Numbered from the stretch's first letter, positions 8,038 through 18,833 are shown. The stretch is DNA of 64,000 nucleotides from Ferrimonas balearica (GCF_019802085.1 NZ_JAHVHV010000002.1:496001-560000); one strand, 5' to 3'. The notes: generated by a model not told the origin, from the letters alone. Translations and numbers: made by a program.

Positions 8038-8655
8038 ATGCGATGGCTGGTTGGGCTTTGGGTACTGGCGGCGCCCGTGGGGGCGGCAACCCTGGAGATC
8101 CTGCACGAGGGCTATGTGCGGGCGGAGCAGGGTCGGGTGGGCAGCACCATCACCCTGGTGCAAAGCGATGATCTGGTGCTGGTGGCAGATCCGGGGATGG
8201 CCTCCGAGGAGCAGTGGGACCAGGTGATGGTGCGGCTGCGGGCCCAGGGGGTGAACCCGGACTCCGTGACCCACGTGTTCATCAGCCATCATCATCCGGA
8301 TCACCTGACCCGGGTGGGAGTCTTCCCCCACGCGGCCCTGGTGGACTACCAGGGGATCTACCGCTACGACACCCTGATGCCCCATCCCAGCCCCCACACC
8401 CTGGCCCCCGGGGTGACGGTGATCCAGACCCCGGGCCACACCCGGGAGGACGCCAGTTTGCTGGTGGAGACCGACGAGGGCACCTACCTGCTGACCCACA
8501 TGTGGTGGGCCAACGGCCAGCCAGAGATTGACCCACTTGCCCAGGACCAGGCGCAACTGGAGCGCTCCCAGGCCGCCTGGGTGGACAAGGTGGACTGGAT
8601 AGTGCCGGGCCATGGCCCGGTCTACCCGGCCAAAGGGCGCGAGCCGGCTCAGTAG
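8038..8655 (+). CDS. Metallo-beta-lactamase-fold hydrolase, exported, MBLAC1-like
   Basis: A 205-residue protein with a probable signal peptide (MRWLVGLWVLAAPVGAA). The metal-site motif SHHHPDH (His84, His86, Asp88, His89) and later His134 (TPGHT) and His192 (PGHGP) are present. The position that normally supplies the bridging Asp (GD motif after two hydrophobic residues) reads LLTHMWW, with His154. The overall shape resembles the small MBLAC1-like branch rather than lactamases. The substrate is unknown. It overlaps the convergent DUF3299 gene by 7 bp. Confidence 0.75.
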   Translation: MRWLVGLWVLAAPVGAATLEILHEGYVRAEQGRVGSTITLVQSDDLVLVADPGMASEEQWDQVMVRLRAQGVNPDSVTHVFISHHHPDHLTRVGVFPHAALVDYQGIYRYDTLMPHPSPHTLAPGVTVIQTPGHTREDASLLVETDEGTYLLTHMWWANGQPEIDPLAQDQAQLERSQAAWVDKVDWIVPGHGPVYPAKGREPAQ

Positions 8656-9164
8656 GGCCAGACTCGGGCGGCGGTCATGCGATAGCCCACTTCGCCCAGA
8701 TCGTTGAGATCCAGGGCCTCGGCTTCCAGAACCCCCTGCACCCAGACCGCGTCCCGCAGCCAGTCAAAAGGTACCGGCTCAGTGGCGCGAATGTGCACTA
8801 TCTGGTTGGGGGGCGGCGGCGGGGCGTGGATGCAGGCCCCGTAGTAGGGCACCAGCAGAAACTCACTGACCTCCTGGTCCTGCCACTCCAACGGCACGAT
8901 AAAGCCCGGCAGGGCCCCCTCTTGGCTCAGCAGCTGCGGATTGCGTGCAACCTGGCCAAGCCCCAGGCTTTGCGGCTGAGGGCCGCTGAGATCGTCGTGG
9001 TTGGCCTCGGCCCAGGCGTGCTCCTCGGCAATCAGGGCGGTGATCCTGGCCCGGTTCTTCTCATCAATCAGCTGCTCCCATCCCCACTGGGGCACCGGAG
9101 GTTGCGACGCCAGGCAGCCCCCCAGCAAGAGGGGCAGCAGCAGGGCAATGACGGCTTTCATCAT
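8649..9164 (-). CDS. DUF3299 family lipoprotein
   Basis: About 171 residues. Two adjacent ATGs exist (9164 and 9161); the second has better spacing to the upstream GGAG. Lipobox LLGGC. The family hallmark FLLVPYYGACIHAPPPPPNQ lies at about residues 101-120, followed by a small beta domain. DUF3299 proteins are found in many marine gammaproteobacteria, sometimes beside ABC-type lipoprotein or macrolide exporters, but no such neighbour is present here. The function is unknown; the conserved Cys-Ile-His suggests a ligand or metal site (inference). Confidence 0.8.
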   Translation of the reverse strand: MMKAVIALLLPLLLGGCLASQPPVPQWGWEQLIDEKNRARITALIAEEHAWAEANHDDLSGPQPQSLGLGQVARNPQLLSQEGALPGFIVPLEWQDQEVSEFLLVPYYGACIHAPPPPPNQIVHIRATEPVPFDWLRDAVWVQGVLEAEALDLNDLGEVGYRMTAARVWPY

Positions 9165-9178
9165 GCACTCCTAAAATG

Positions 9179-9207
9179 AGGCGCCGCCGAACGGGTCGGC
9201 GGCGCCT
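9179..9207 (-). terminator. Terminator of the phosphoesterase gene
   Basis: A 12-bp perfect stem (AGGCGCCGCCGA / TCGGCGGCGCCT) with a short loop, followed on the minus strand by a T-rich tract (CATTTTA), 15 bp after the phosphoesterase stop codon. Confidence 0.75.
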
Positions 9208-9221
9208 GGGTGGGGTCGGGC

Positions 9222-11318
9222 TCAGCGGCGGACGATGGCGAACTGGCCTTCGAAGTCGAGCTTGGCCCAGAAGTGACCGTCGTGCAGGCCCACCGTCAGG
9301 TTGGGATCGCAGGCTTCGCCGGTCAGGTCATTGGGCGCCTGGGTCAGGTAGCGAGCGTCGTAAGCGGCGGTGCTGATGCACTCCTGGTTGCTCACCAGGG
9401 GCACCCACTGTTCGCCGTCGAAGTGGGCCAGGGTCACCTCGTCGGCATTGACGCCGGCGGGCAGGCGGAACTCCAGCACATAGTCGTCGGCCCGCAGCGC
9501 GCCATGGCGCAGATCGGCGTTCAGGGTCCAGTTGTCCCGCTCATCCAGACGATAGGGGGATTTGGCGTCCAGCAGCTCCACGTAGTTGAGTGCCGGTTTG
9601 TTCTGCACGTCCAGGTTGCGACGATCGCTGGGGTTGTCGACGATGCCGGTACCGGGACGGCCCTCGTCCAAGGCGATGTCCAGCATGCGGCCGAAGGGGT
9701 TGGCGTAAAGGCCGCTCTGACCCTGAATCCCGCTGACGATCAGCACGTCGGAGAGGGTCTCGGCGGTGGCCGGGGCCCAGCTCAGGGAGACCAGCTTCTT
9801 CATGTCGTAGGTGTGAGGGTGCCAGCGGAAGGCGCCCAGGGCGGTGACTTCGTAGCCCTTGGGGTGGCCGTAGTTGATGGCGTAGCGGCCATCCACCTGG
9901 TAGTTGCGGTCGGAGCCAATGGTGTTGTTGCCCAAGGAGGAGCGCACCTTCATCAGGGTGTTCAGGCGGTCGATGTACTCCAGGTTGGCGATGCTGCTGG
10001 AGATCCAGTCGGCGCCGTAAAGGGCCTGGTCGACCCGGTTGAACAGCCGGTTGGTGCCGTCCATCAGGCGGGCCACGTCGCCGTTATCCGACAGGCAGCG
10101 CACGGTGCGGTATTGGGCATCGGCCACGCTGTAGTAGCGGGAGGCCTCCGGCAGGCTGTCCGGGTGGACCACCTTGTCGCAGCGCTGGGGGGTGCGGGTA
10201 AAGCGGTCGAACAGGCGCCAGTCTGCCCCGCCGTCCAATACGTCCTCCGGGTTGACCCAGTCGTCGTAGTAGGCCTGGAAAGAGAGTACCGGACCGGTGA
10301 TCTCGAACCAGGAGGCGTTGATCTGGGTGACCCCGGGCCCCTGCAGATCCCGGGCATTCTCCTGCTCGGTCCAGCGGTCGCTACTGCTGCCGCCGTCGCG
10401 ACCGTTGGGGGTGGTGGTGCGGTACATCACCATGTCCTGGATCTTCTCGAACTCGCCGATGCGGTTGTAGTAGCTCTTGTCCGAGGCGTTGCCGGTCACG
10501 ATCTGGGTGAAAAATCGCAGGTCACGGTCACCGGATTCGCTCGCCTCCTCGTCGGTGAAGGTGCCGTTACCGGCGCCGTTGTCCCAGATCACCGAACGGC
10601 TGTACTGGTGGTCGTGGCCACTGAGGTATATGACGTCGTTCTGGCTCAGCAGGTTACGCCATTTGACCAGGTCTGCGGTCACCAGGTCGTTCTCGAGCTG
10701 GTTGCCCCAGCGGGCCACCACGTTCTCGTAGACGATGCCGCCGCGGTAGGGGCCGACGAAGGGGCTGTGGGTGGAGACGAACACGTGCTCGATGGCGCTG
10801 TCGCGGCCTTCGATCATCTCCTCCACCCACGAGTAGGCGTAGGGCTTGTCCTGATCGGAGATCTGGATCATCAGGGCGTTGCCGCTGGTGTAGGCGTAGG
10901 TCTGGAAGTGGCGGCCGGGCATGTGCACCGCGTCCTCGGGAATGAACTCCTGCATCACCCGCTTCCAGGTGTAGTTGTCGCCGGGCTTGCGGTCGTGGTT
11001 GCCCATCAGGGGCAGGAAAGTGATGGCGTCGGAGTAGCGGTGGGCCATCTCGCGCCAGGCTTCGTACTCGTGCTCGGTGTTGGAGTTGGTCAGATCGCCC
11101 ACGGCGATGACGTACTGGATACCCTGTTCCCGATAAAGATCCAAGATCGCCTCCATCTGGGGCAGGGCCACGGCGTCACCGCCCCCCTGGGTGTCGGTCA
11201 GTACACCGATCTTGAGCGGCCCCGGTGCCGGGGCGGGGGTGTCGTTGCTGTCGCTGCTGCTATTGCAGCCGGCCAGGGCGGCGGCGGTGAGCAGGGCCAG
11301 GGTAGTTTTCTTGAACAT
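9222..11318 (-). CDS. Calcineurin-type metallophosphoesterase lipoprotein
   Basis: A 698-residue protein. The lipobox LAGC (Cys18) is followed by a Ser/Asn/Pro linker. The phosphoesterase core spans about residues 34-290 with TDTQ (Asp42), AVGDLT (Asp75), GNHD (107-109), a lone His in STHSP, and GHDHQYS, the full dimetal ligand set with Gln in place of the first-motif His. Residues about 300-698 form a long extra region with no domain I can name, ending in a beta-rich stretch. It probably hydrolyses a phosphate ester or nucleotide at the outer membrane or periplasm. It is a single gene with its own terminator. Confidence 0.85.
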   Translation of the reverse strand: MFKKTTLALLTAAALAGCNSSSDSNDTPAPAPGPLKIGVLTDTQGGGDAVALPQMEAILDLYREQGIQYVIAVGDLTNSNTEHEYEAWREMAHRYSDAITFLPLMGNHDRKPGDNYTWKRVMQEFIPEDAVHMPGRHFQTYAYTSGNALMIQISDQDKPYAYSWVEEMIEGRDSAIEHVFVSTHSPFVGPYRGGIVYENVVARWGNQLENDLVTADLVKWRNLLSQNDVIYLSGHDHQYSRSVIWDNGAGNGTFTDEEASESGDRDLRFFTQIVTGNASDKSYYNRIGEFEKIQDMVMYRTTTPNGRDGGSSSDRWTEQENARDLQGPGVTQINASWFEITGPVLSFQAYYDDWVNPEDVLDGGADWRLFDRFTRTPQRCDKVVHPDSLPEASRYYSVADAQYRTVRCLSDNGDVARLMDGTNRLFNRVDQALYGADWISSSIANLEYIDRLNTLMKVRSSLGNNTIGSDRNYQVDGRYAINYGHPKGYEVTALGAFRWHPHTYDMKKLVSLSWAPATAETLSDVLIVSGIQGQSGLYANPFGRMLDIALDEGRPGTGIVDNPSDRRNLDVQNKPALNYVELLDAKSPYRLDERDNWTLNADLRHGALRADDYVLEFRLPAGVNADEVTLAHFDGEQWVPLVSNQECISTAAYDARYLTQAPNDLTGEACDPNLTVGLHDGHFWAKLDFEGQFAIVRR

Positions 11319-11565
11319 GGGCGTGTCCTTAGTGGGAATGTGGCCCGAAAACTAAGCACGCGACATGTCGATTTGGCGGCAAAGCGGTGGCACTTTGGTG
11401 TAAAGCCTTTGCACCAAACCATTCTATTTCAATGGCATAACACATTGGCCCCGCCAGGAGGGCCGAAGTCGCAACGCCCCATTCAGCCTGCTTACCTGGT
11501 TAACCTGGTTTTCGGCCAAGCCGGTGCCGAATGCCACAGCAAAGCGAGTGGGCCTCTGTCCCGAT

Positions 11566-11961
11566 TCAGTCCAGCACCCGGTAGCCGCGGCCAAACAGGC
11601 AGTTGCGCATCACCTGGTCCTGGTGCTGGGCGTGACTCTGTGCCAATTGACGCTTCTCTGCCCCGTGATGCAGCACGCCGCCGATCAAGCCAACCCCGGC
11701 GCCCACCTGGGCCCCCTTGGAGCCGCTGCCGCCGCTGATGGCACCACCGGCAGCCCCCAGTAGCGCCCCCTTGGCGGTGTCGTGCAGCACGTCATGGCCC
11801 AGGGAGTCGGCCTGCTGCTGTTCAACCTGGTAGGAGAGCTGTTCGCACTCGTAGTAGTCGGCGTGGTAGCGCTCCATATCGACCCCCTTGGTGTCGACGA
11901 TGACTTTGGCCTGGGCGCCAAAGGCGATCAGGGCGCCGAGGATCAGCAATCGGGTATTCAT
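11566..11961 (-). CDS. Glycine-zipper envelope protein
   Basis: A 131-residue protein starting at the ATG at 11961 (MNTRLLILGALIAFGAQA, a signal peptide). The central region, about residues 64-93, is Gly/Ala-rich (KGALLGAAGGAISGG and VGAGVGLIGGVL), the pattern of the glycine-zipper domain found in proteins such as SlyB-like and YMGG-like envelope components. One Cys near the N-terminus (YECEQ) and one near the end (RNCLFGRGY) could pair; the family often ends in a conserved CLxGRGY-like motif. It probably inserts in a membrane. The specific role is unknown. Confidence 0.75.
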   Translation of the reverse strand: MNTRLLILGALIAFGAQAKVIVDTKGVDMERYHADYYECEQLSYQVEQQQADSLGHDVLHDTAKGALLGAAGGAISGGSGSKGAQVGAGVGLIGGVLHHGAEKRQLAQSHAQHQDQVMRNCLFGRGYRVLD

Positions 11962-12247
11962 GGTGTGTCGCTCTTTGCAGTGATTGGGCGGGCAGGGTAA
12001 CGGCCCCCTCGACGCCATGCACCTTCACTATGCAGGACGGTATCCATCAAGCCACCGGCAAGGCGAGCCAGCCTGGCGGATGGTGGATGGATGGCATCCT
12101 TCAAATGCGATTGGTCGCGCGATGCGACCGCCACTAGTATCCCCCTCCGATTCGACGGTATGCCCCACGGTTTGGCGGGGTTGGCCGTCTTGGCAATCCC
12201 CGTTCACTAACAGGAGTCGGTGACACAAACGACAGAAGAGATTCGAG

Positions 12248-13426
12248 ATGACTCAAAGGCATACCCAACTTTTCGCAGGCCTGCTGGCCCTGGTCCTGAC
12301 CGCCTGCAGCACCCCTCACACCCTGGAGCTTCGCCTGGACGAAGCGGACTACCGTCAGGCCAGCCTGGCGGGCAGCGCGGGTTCAGACCACCCGGAGCCG
12401 ATGCGCTTCTGGGCGGATGAGGACGCTCAGCTGTTTTTGAACGGCAGCCAGGATAAGACGCCGCTGACCGTCACTGGCGAGCGGCTCAACATCCTGGCGC
12501 TGTCCGGCGGTGGCGCCAACGGCGCCTTCGGAGCCGGGGTGGTCAATGGCCTGCACGACAGCGGCCAGCTGCTGGATTACACCGTGGTCACCGGGATCAG
12601 CGCCGGGGCCCTGATCGCCCCCTTCGCCTTCGTGGGCGGCGAGCGGATCCAGCAGATCGAGGCGGTGATGCTGGGGATCGACGACAAGATGGTGCTGGGC
12701 AAGCGCAATCTGCTCAACACCCTGTTGAAGGACGCCTTTACCAACGGCCATAAGCTGTACGAGTTCATCGAGGACAACTTCGATTCGACGATGATCGAGG
12801 AGATCGCCGAACAGCACCGTCAGGGGCGCCGTCTGCTGATCGGCACCACCCACTTCGACTCCGGCGAGCTGGTGGTGTGGAACCTGGGACAGATCGCCAG
12901 CAGCGAGCTGCCCAACCGGGCCCGGCTGATCCACCAGGTGCTGGCGGCCAGTGCGTCCATTCCCGGCGTGTTTCCGCCCCAGTTTATCGAGGTGGAGCAC
13001 CAGGGTGAGCGCTTCGAGGAGCTGCACGTGGACGGCGGTCTGGCCGAGCAGGTGTTCTTCGACGCCGGCCAGATCGACTACCGCCAGATCAGCCAGGTCC
13101 TGGGCCTGAGCCAGGCGCCCCAGGTGCATGTGGTGCGCAATGGCGCCCTGACCATGCCCTACAGCCCCACCAAGGACAAAGGGGTGGCCCTGCTCAACCG
13201 CAGCCTGAAAAGCCTGACCATCCAGCAAACCCGGGGCGATCTCTTCCGGATGCTCTACTTCAGCGAAGTGGGGGGGCTGGATCTGGCCTTTGCCTACGTG
13301 GGCGACGACTTCGACGCCACCAAGGCCAGTAAGGCGATGTTCGACACCCAGTACATGACGGCCTTGTACCGCTACGGCTACCGCAAAGCGGTACAAGGCA
13401 CCCTCTGGACCACTGAAGTTCCTTAA
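12248..13426 (+). CDS. Patatin-like phospholipase lipoprotein
   Basis: A 392-residue protein with lipobox LTAC (Cys20). The patatin catalytic features are complete: the oxyanion-hole loop GGGANGAFG (87-95), the nucleophile elbow GISAG (Ser118) and the DGG motif with the dyad Asp262. The family hydrolyses acyl groups from phospholipids, here probably at the inner face of the outer membrane or in the periplasm. The 286-bp upstream gap, shared with the divergent glycine-zipper gene, has a GGTCGC/GCGACC stem near 12112-12128 but no clear promoter. A small exported protein gene follows 26 bp downstream and is probably co-transcribed. Confidence 0.88.
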   Translation: MTQRHTQLFAGLLALVLTACSTPHTLELRLDEADYRQASLAGSAGSDHPEPMRFWADEDAQLFLNGSQDKTPLTVTGERLNILALSGGGANGAFGAGVVNGLHDSGQLLDYTVVTGISAGALIAPFAFVGGERIQQIEAVMLGIDDKMVLGKRNLLNTLLKDAFTNGHKLYEFIEDNFDSTMIEEIAEQHRQGRRLLIGTTHFDSGELVVWNLGQIASSELPNRARLIHQVLAASASIPGVFPPQFIEVEHQGERFEELHVDGGLAEQVFFDAGQIDYRQISQVLGLSQAPQVHVVRNGALTMPYSPTKDKGVALLNRSLKSLTIQQTRGDLFRMLYFSEVGGLDLAFAYVGDDFDATKASKAMFDTQYMTALYRYGYRKAVQGTLWTTEVP

Positions 13427-13452
13427 CCCAAAAACCAACACAAGGTATCAAG

Positions 13453-13881
13453 ATGAAAAAAACACTGCTTTGCGCGCTGCTGCTGCCCCTGACCTTCAAC
13501 GTGGCCGCCCAGTCCCGTCTCGCCGTCGAGGAGCAGAAGGTGGATGAGGCGATGAGCCAACTGGTCAGCGTGGCGGTGGACGATGAGCTGTTTGCCGTTA
13601 TCGAGCAGGAGGGCAAGTACGAGCGCGTGGAGTACCTTGAGCTGGTGAACGCATCACTCAAGGAGATCTACGTCAGCCGCCACCAGGCCAAGGAGATGAA
13701 GCTGGCCAAGGTGGACAAGTACTACGTCTACGGCCGCAAGGATCTGGACACCCTGATCCAGGAGATCGGCGAGCGGGTGGACGCCAACCAGCCCACCTAC
13801 TTCTCCGTGGATCTCTATCGCGACTACCACCGCGATATCGGCCTGTTCCACTACGTGGCCCGGATCACCGAGTACCGCTAA
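13453..13881 (+). CDS. Small periplasmic protein, hypothetical
   Basis: A 142-residue protein. A signal peptide (MKKTLLCALLLPLTFNVAAQ, cleavage after AAQ) is followed by a charged alpha/beta protein with no Cys in the mature part and no recognised domain. It lies 26 bp behind the patatin gene, shares its direction, and is closed by a strong terminator, so the two form an operon. It might be a partner or inhibitor of the phospholipase; that is inference from position only. Confidence 0.7.
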   Translation: MKKTLLCALLLPLTFNVAAQSRLAVEEQKVDEAMSQLVSVAVDDELFAVIEQEGKYERVEYLELVNASLKEIYVSRHQAKEMKLAKVDKYYVYGRKDLDTLIQEIGERVDANQPTYFSVDLYRDYHRDIGLFHYVARITEYR

Positions 13882-13902
13882 GGGACGTCCCTTACCGGCA
13901 TA

Positions 13903-13932
13903 AAAAAACCGCGGCCCAGGCCGCGGTTTTTT
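13903..13932. terminator. Bidirectional terminator
   Basis: A-run, perfect stem CCGCGGCC/GGCCGCGG-type (AAAAAACCGCGGCC / CCGCGGTTTTTT arms) and T-run. It serves both the rightward patatin operon and the leftward ABC transporter operon, whose stop codons lie on either side. Confidence 0.9.
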
Positions 13933-13945
13933 GTCTCTGCCCGCC

Positions 13946-14911
13946 TTAGCGGGATTTGACGTAGGGCTGGCCCACGGCCTTGGGCGCGATCGCCTTGCCG
14001 ATAAAGCCGGCCAGCAGCAGCACGGTCAGCACGTAAGGCAGCACCTCGATGGCCTGTACCGGCACCTCGCCCACCAGGGGCAGTTCCACCCCCTGCAGAC
14101 GGACGGCCAGGGCGTCCAGGAAGCCGAACAGCAGACAGCCGAGCATCACCGGCACCGGACGCCACTTGCCGAAAATCAGCGCGGCCAGGGCGATAAAGCC
14201 CTTACCGGCGCTCATGTTGGGCACGAAGCCGGCGGCGTGCGCGGTGGAGAGGTAGGCGCCGGCGATCCCCGCCAGCACCCCGGCGATGATCAGCGCGCGG
14301 TAGCGCAGCCAGGTGACGGAGATCCCCGCGGTGTCCACCGAGTGGGGGTTCTCCCCCACGGCGCGCAGACGCAGGCCGAAACGGGTGCGCTGCAGGATCC
14401 ACCAGGACAGGGGCACCATGGCGAAGGCCAGGTACACCAGCAGGTTGTGGCCGGAGATCAGCTTGGAGTAGAGGGCGCCAACAAGCGGCACGTCCGCCAG
14501 CATCTGGGCCAGGGGCAGGGTGATCGCCTCGAAGCGCTGACCGCCGGACAGGGCCGGGGTCTGGCCGCCCATCTCGAACCAGTAGCGGCCCAGGGTGATG
14601 GTCAGGCCCGCCGCCAGCATGTTGATGGCGGTACCGGAGACGATCTGGTCGCCCTTGTGTGTGATGGAGGCGAAGCCGTGGATCAGCGCCATCAGCACGC
14701 CGGTGGCGATCCCCGCCAGCAGGCCGAACCAGACGTCGTTGGTGACGTAGGCGGTGGCGGCCGCGGCGAAGGCCGAAGCCAGCAGCTTGCCCTCCAGGGC
14801 GATGTTGACCACCCCGGAGCGCTCGGAGAACAGGCCCGCCAGGGCCAGCAGCAGCAGGGGCGTGGACACCCGTAAGGTGGCGTCCAGCATCAGGATGATG
14901 GTGTCAAACAT
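13946..14911 (-). CDS. Nucleoside ABC transporter permease (second permease)
   Basis: A 321-residue multi-span membrane protein of the BPD_transp_2 (branched-chain/ribose-type) permease family. It starts MFDTIILMLDATLRVSTPLL and has the family block SERSGVVNIALEGKLL near residues 29-44, typical of the NupQ/BmpD-like permeases that pair with BMP-family binding proteins. It is the last gene of the operon, 3 bp after the first permease. In characterised relatives (Bacillus NupNOPQ, Streptococcus and spirochaete systems) the substrate is purine or general nucleosides. Confidence 0.88.
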   Translation of the reverse strand: MFDTIILMLDATLRVSTPLLLLALAGLFSERSGVVNIALEGKLLASAFAAAATAYVTNDVWFGLLAGIATGVLMALIHGFASITHKGDQIVSGTAINMLAAGLTITLGRYWFEMGGQTPALSGGQRFEAITLPLAQMLADVPLVGALYSKLISGHNLLVYLAFAMVPLSWWILQRTRFGLRLRAVGENPHSVDTAGISVTWLRYRALIIAGVLAGIAGAYLSTAHAAGFVPNMSAGKGFIALAALIFGKWRPVPVMLGCLLFGFLDALAVRLQGVELPLVGEVPVQAIEVLPYVLTVLLLAGFIGKAIAPKAVGQPYVKSR

Positions 14912-14914
14912 GGC

Positions 14915-16038
14915 TTAGGCCTCCTGCGCGTCGAGTTTGTTGGCCCGGGCGGCGGAGATCGCCAGGTAGGCCTTCTCCACCGGTTTGACCAGCATCAGGG
15001 AGAGGGCGCCGGAGAACAGCACCACCAGGGCCTGCACCACTTCCACCATCTCGCGGTCCACGTTGGGGTATTCGAACGCCAGCTCGTTACCGCCCTGGAA
15101 CAGCACACCGAACAGCAGCGAGGCGAACAGGATGCCGATGGGGTGGCCACGGCCGATCAGCGCCACCGCGATGCCGGTGAAGCCGTAGCCGGCCACGAAG
15201 TCCAGGCGCAGCTGGTGGCTGTAACCGGTGATCTCGTTCATCCCCAGCAGGCCCGCCAGGCCACCGGAGATCAGCATCACGATGACGGTCAGGCGCTTGG
15301 GGTTGATGCCGCCGTAGGTGGCGGCGCTGGGGTTGGCCCCCAGGGCGCGGATGGCGTATCCCCAGCGGGTGTGCCACAGCAGCAGCCAGACCAGCACCAG
15401 GGCGGCCAGGGCGATGAGGAAGGAGAAGTTCAGCGGGCTGCGCTCGAACTCAATGCCGAACCAGGCCAGCATCTCGTGCATCATCGGCAGCCGGGCATTG
15501 TCACCAATCAGGCGGGACACCGCAGACATCTCGCCCTCGGGTTTGAGCACGTTCACCATCAGGTAGACCATCAGCGAGGCGGCGATGAAGTTGAACATGA
15601 TGGTGGTGATCACCACGTGGCTGCCGCGGTAGGCCTGCAAGTAGGCGGGGATCAGCGCCCACAGGGCACCGAACAGCATGCCGCCGAGCATGGAGACCGG
15701 GAAGATCACCCAGAAGGGCATGGAGGCATCCAGGGCCAGGCACACCAGGCCGGTGCCCAGGCCGCCGATGTAGGCCTGACCTTCACCACCGATGTTGAAC
15801 AGGCCGGCGGAGAAGGCCACCGCCACGGCCAGGCCGGTGAAGATGAAGTTGGTGGCGTAGTAGAGGGTGTAGCCCACCCCCTCCTGGTAGCCCAGGGCGC
15901 CCTGGAGCATCAGGGTGGCGGCTTCCACCGGGTTGACGTCCACAGCGATGAACACCAGGGCGGACACCGCGAAGGCCAGCAACAGGTTCAACAGCGGCAG
16001 CAGCAGGACGTTGATCCAGGCCGGCAATTTGTTGTTGT

Positions 16039-16042
<4 letters not shown>
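14915..16042 (-). CDS. Nucleoside ABC transporter permease (first permease)
   Basis: A 375-residue membrane protein with a GTG start overlapping the ATPase stop by 4 nt. It has the same BPD_transp_2 fold as its partner but with an N-terminal extension. The motif NIGGEGQAYIGGLG (residues about 83-96) and PEGEM/YGGINPKR loops match the NupP-like permease that accompanies BMP binding proteins. With the downstream permease it would form the heterodimeric channel for nucleoside uptake. The C-terminus is hydrophilic and cytoplasmic. Confidence 0.88.
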
Positions 16043-17604
<1,562 letters not shown>

Positions 17605-17643
17605 GGCTGTGATTCTCGCTATTGCAGTAGGCGCATTCGATAG

Positions 17644-17668
17644 AAAGCCCCCGTAGAACGGGGGCTTT
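17644..17668 (-). terminator. Intercistronic terminator/attenuator in the nucleoside ABC operon
   Basis: A 10-bp stem (AAAGCCCCCG / CGGGGGCTTT) with a 5-nt loop lies between the BMP gene and the ATPase gene. On the minus strand it ends CTTTCT, a weak U-tract, so partial termination or 3'-end stabilisation of the BMP message is likely. Confidence 0.65.
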
Positions 17669-17695
17669 TCTTAAATTACTGAATCCGTTAGTGGA

Positions 17696-18700
17696 TTAGT
17701 ATTTGCAGCTGTTGTCAGCCATGTAATCGTGAACCACGATCTCACCGGCAACGATGCGCTCGGCGATGGCGTTCAGCTGGGCTTCCTGCTCGGCGGAAAC
17801 CAGGTCACGGTTGTACTCGTCCAGGGCCCACTCGATGCCACCGTCGGCCAGACCGTTGGCCTGGATGCCGGCGGTGAAGTTGCCAGCCTGGTACTCTTCG
17901 AACACTTTGTAGGTGGTGAAGCCCACGCGCTTAACCATGGAGGTCAGCATGGTGCCCGGGTGCATGTGGTTCTGGTTGGAGTCTACGCCGATGGCGAACT
18001 TGCCTTCGTCCTTGGCGGCCTGGTAAACGCCGTTACCGGTACCACCGGCAGCGGCAAAGATGATGTCCGCACCGCGGGAGAACTGGCTCTTGGCCAGCTC
18101 GGCGCCACGCACCGGATCGGCGAAGGCGGCGGGGGTGGAGCCGGTCATGTTCTGGAACACTTCGGCGTCGCCGTTGACGTGCTTGACGCCCTGCTCGTAG
18201 CCACAGGCGAACTTACGGATCAGCGGGATGTCCATGCCGCCTACGAAGCCCACTTTCTGAGTGTCGGACTTCATGGCCGCCAGGGCGCCCACCAGGAAGG
18301 AACCTTCGTGCTCGGCGAACACCAAGGATTTCACGTTCGGCAGGTCAACCACGGAGTCGATGATGACGAAGTCGGTGTCCGGGTAAGCCTTGGCCACTTT
18401 CTCCAGGGAGGCGGCGTAGTTGAAGCCGACCACCACGATGGGGGAGTAACCGCGGCGCGCCATGCGCTCCAGGCCCTGCTCACGCTGAGTGTCGTTGGAC
18501 GGTACGTATTCGAATACCTTAACGCCCTTGTCCTTGTTGAAGGCGGTAACGCCGTTCTCGAACACAGCCTGGTTGAAGGACTTGTCGTGCTTACCAGCGG
18601 TGTCGTAGGCCACGGCCGGCTTGAAGTCGGCAGCGGTGGCAACAAAGGAGGTCAGGGCAAGAGACACTGCGGTGGCAGTGGCGGCAAGAGCTTTCTTCAT
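17696..18700 (-). CDS. BMP-family nucleoside-binding protein
   Basis: About 334 residues. Two consecutive ATGs are possible; the second (18700) sits better behind the GAGGA ribosome site. A cleavable signal peptide (ALTSFVATAA) replaces the lipobox seen in Gram-positive and spirochaete BMP proteins, so this is a soluble periplasmic receptor. Family blocks seen: YDTAGKHDKSFNQA near the mature N-terminus, VGFNYAASLEKVA, FAEHEGSFLVGALAA, FVGGMDIPLIRKFACGYEQG and AAAGGTGNGVYQAAK. It binds nucleosides, judging from characterised relatives, and feeds the ABC transporter encoded downstream. A CRP-like site lies about 118 bp upstream of the start. Confidence 0.92.
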   Translation of the reverse strand: MKKALAATATAVSLALTSFVATAADFKPAVAYDTAGKHDKSFNQAVFENGVTAFNKDKGVKVFEYVPSNDTQREQGLERMARRGYSPIVVVGFNYAASLEKVAKAYPDTDFVIIDSVVDLPNVKSLVFAEHEGSFLVGALAAMKSDTQKVGFVGGMDIPLIRKFACGYEQGVKHVNGDAEVFQNMTGSTPAAFADPVRGAELAKSQFSRGADIIFAAAGGTGNGVYQAAKDEGKFAIGVDSNQNHMHPGTMLTSMVKRVGFTTYKVFEEYQAGNFTAGIQANGLADGGIEWALDEYNRDLVSAEQEAQLNAIAERIVAGEIVVHDYMADNSCKY

Positions 18701-18817
18701 CATATCCTCGCGTGTAGTAATTTTCTTTTATTGATCCCCTGGCCGGGGATACTCTGTGACAGCCATATAACGGCAGCGAACCACGGGCAAGCAGATAAAT
18801 TCGCCGGTGAGTTCGAA

Positions 18818-18833
18818 TGTGAGCTGGATCACG
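18818..18833 (-). promoter_or_regulatory. CRP-like binding site upstream of the BMP gene
   Basis: TGTGA-GCTGGA-TCACG matches the CRP consensus TGTGA-N6-TCACA at nine of ten positions. A leftward -10-like TTATAT lies at 18765-18770, which would place the site near -65 to -70, a class I geometry. Nucleoside uptake genes are classically CRP-controlled in enteric relatives, which supports the call. Confidence 0.6.
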
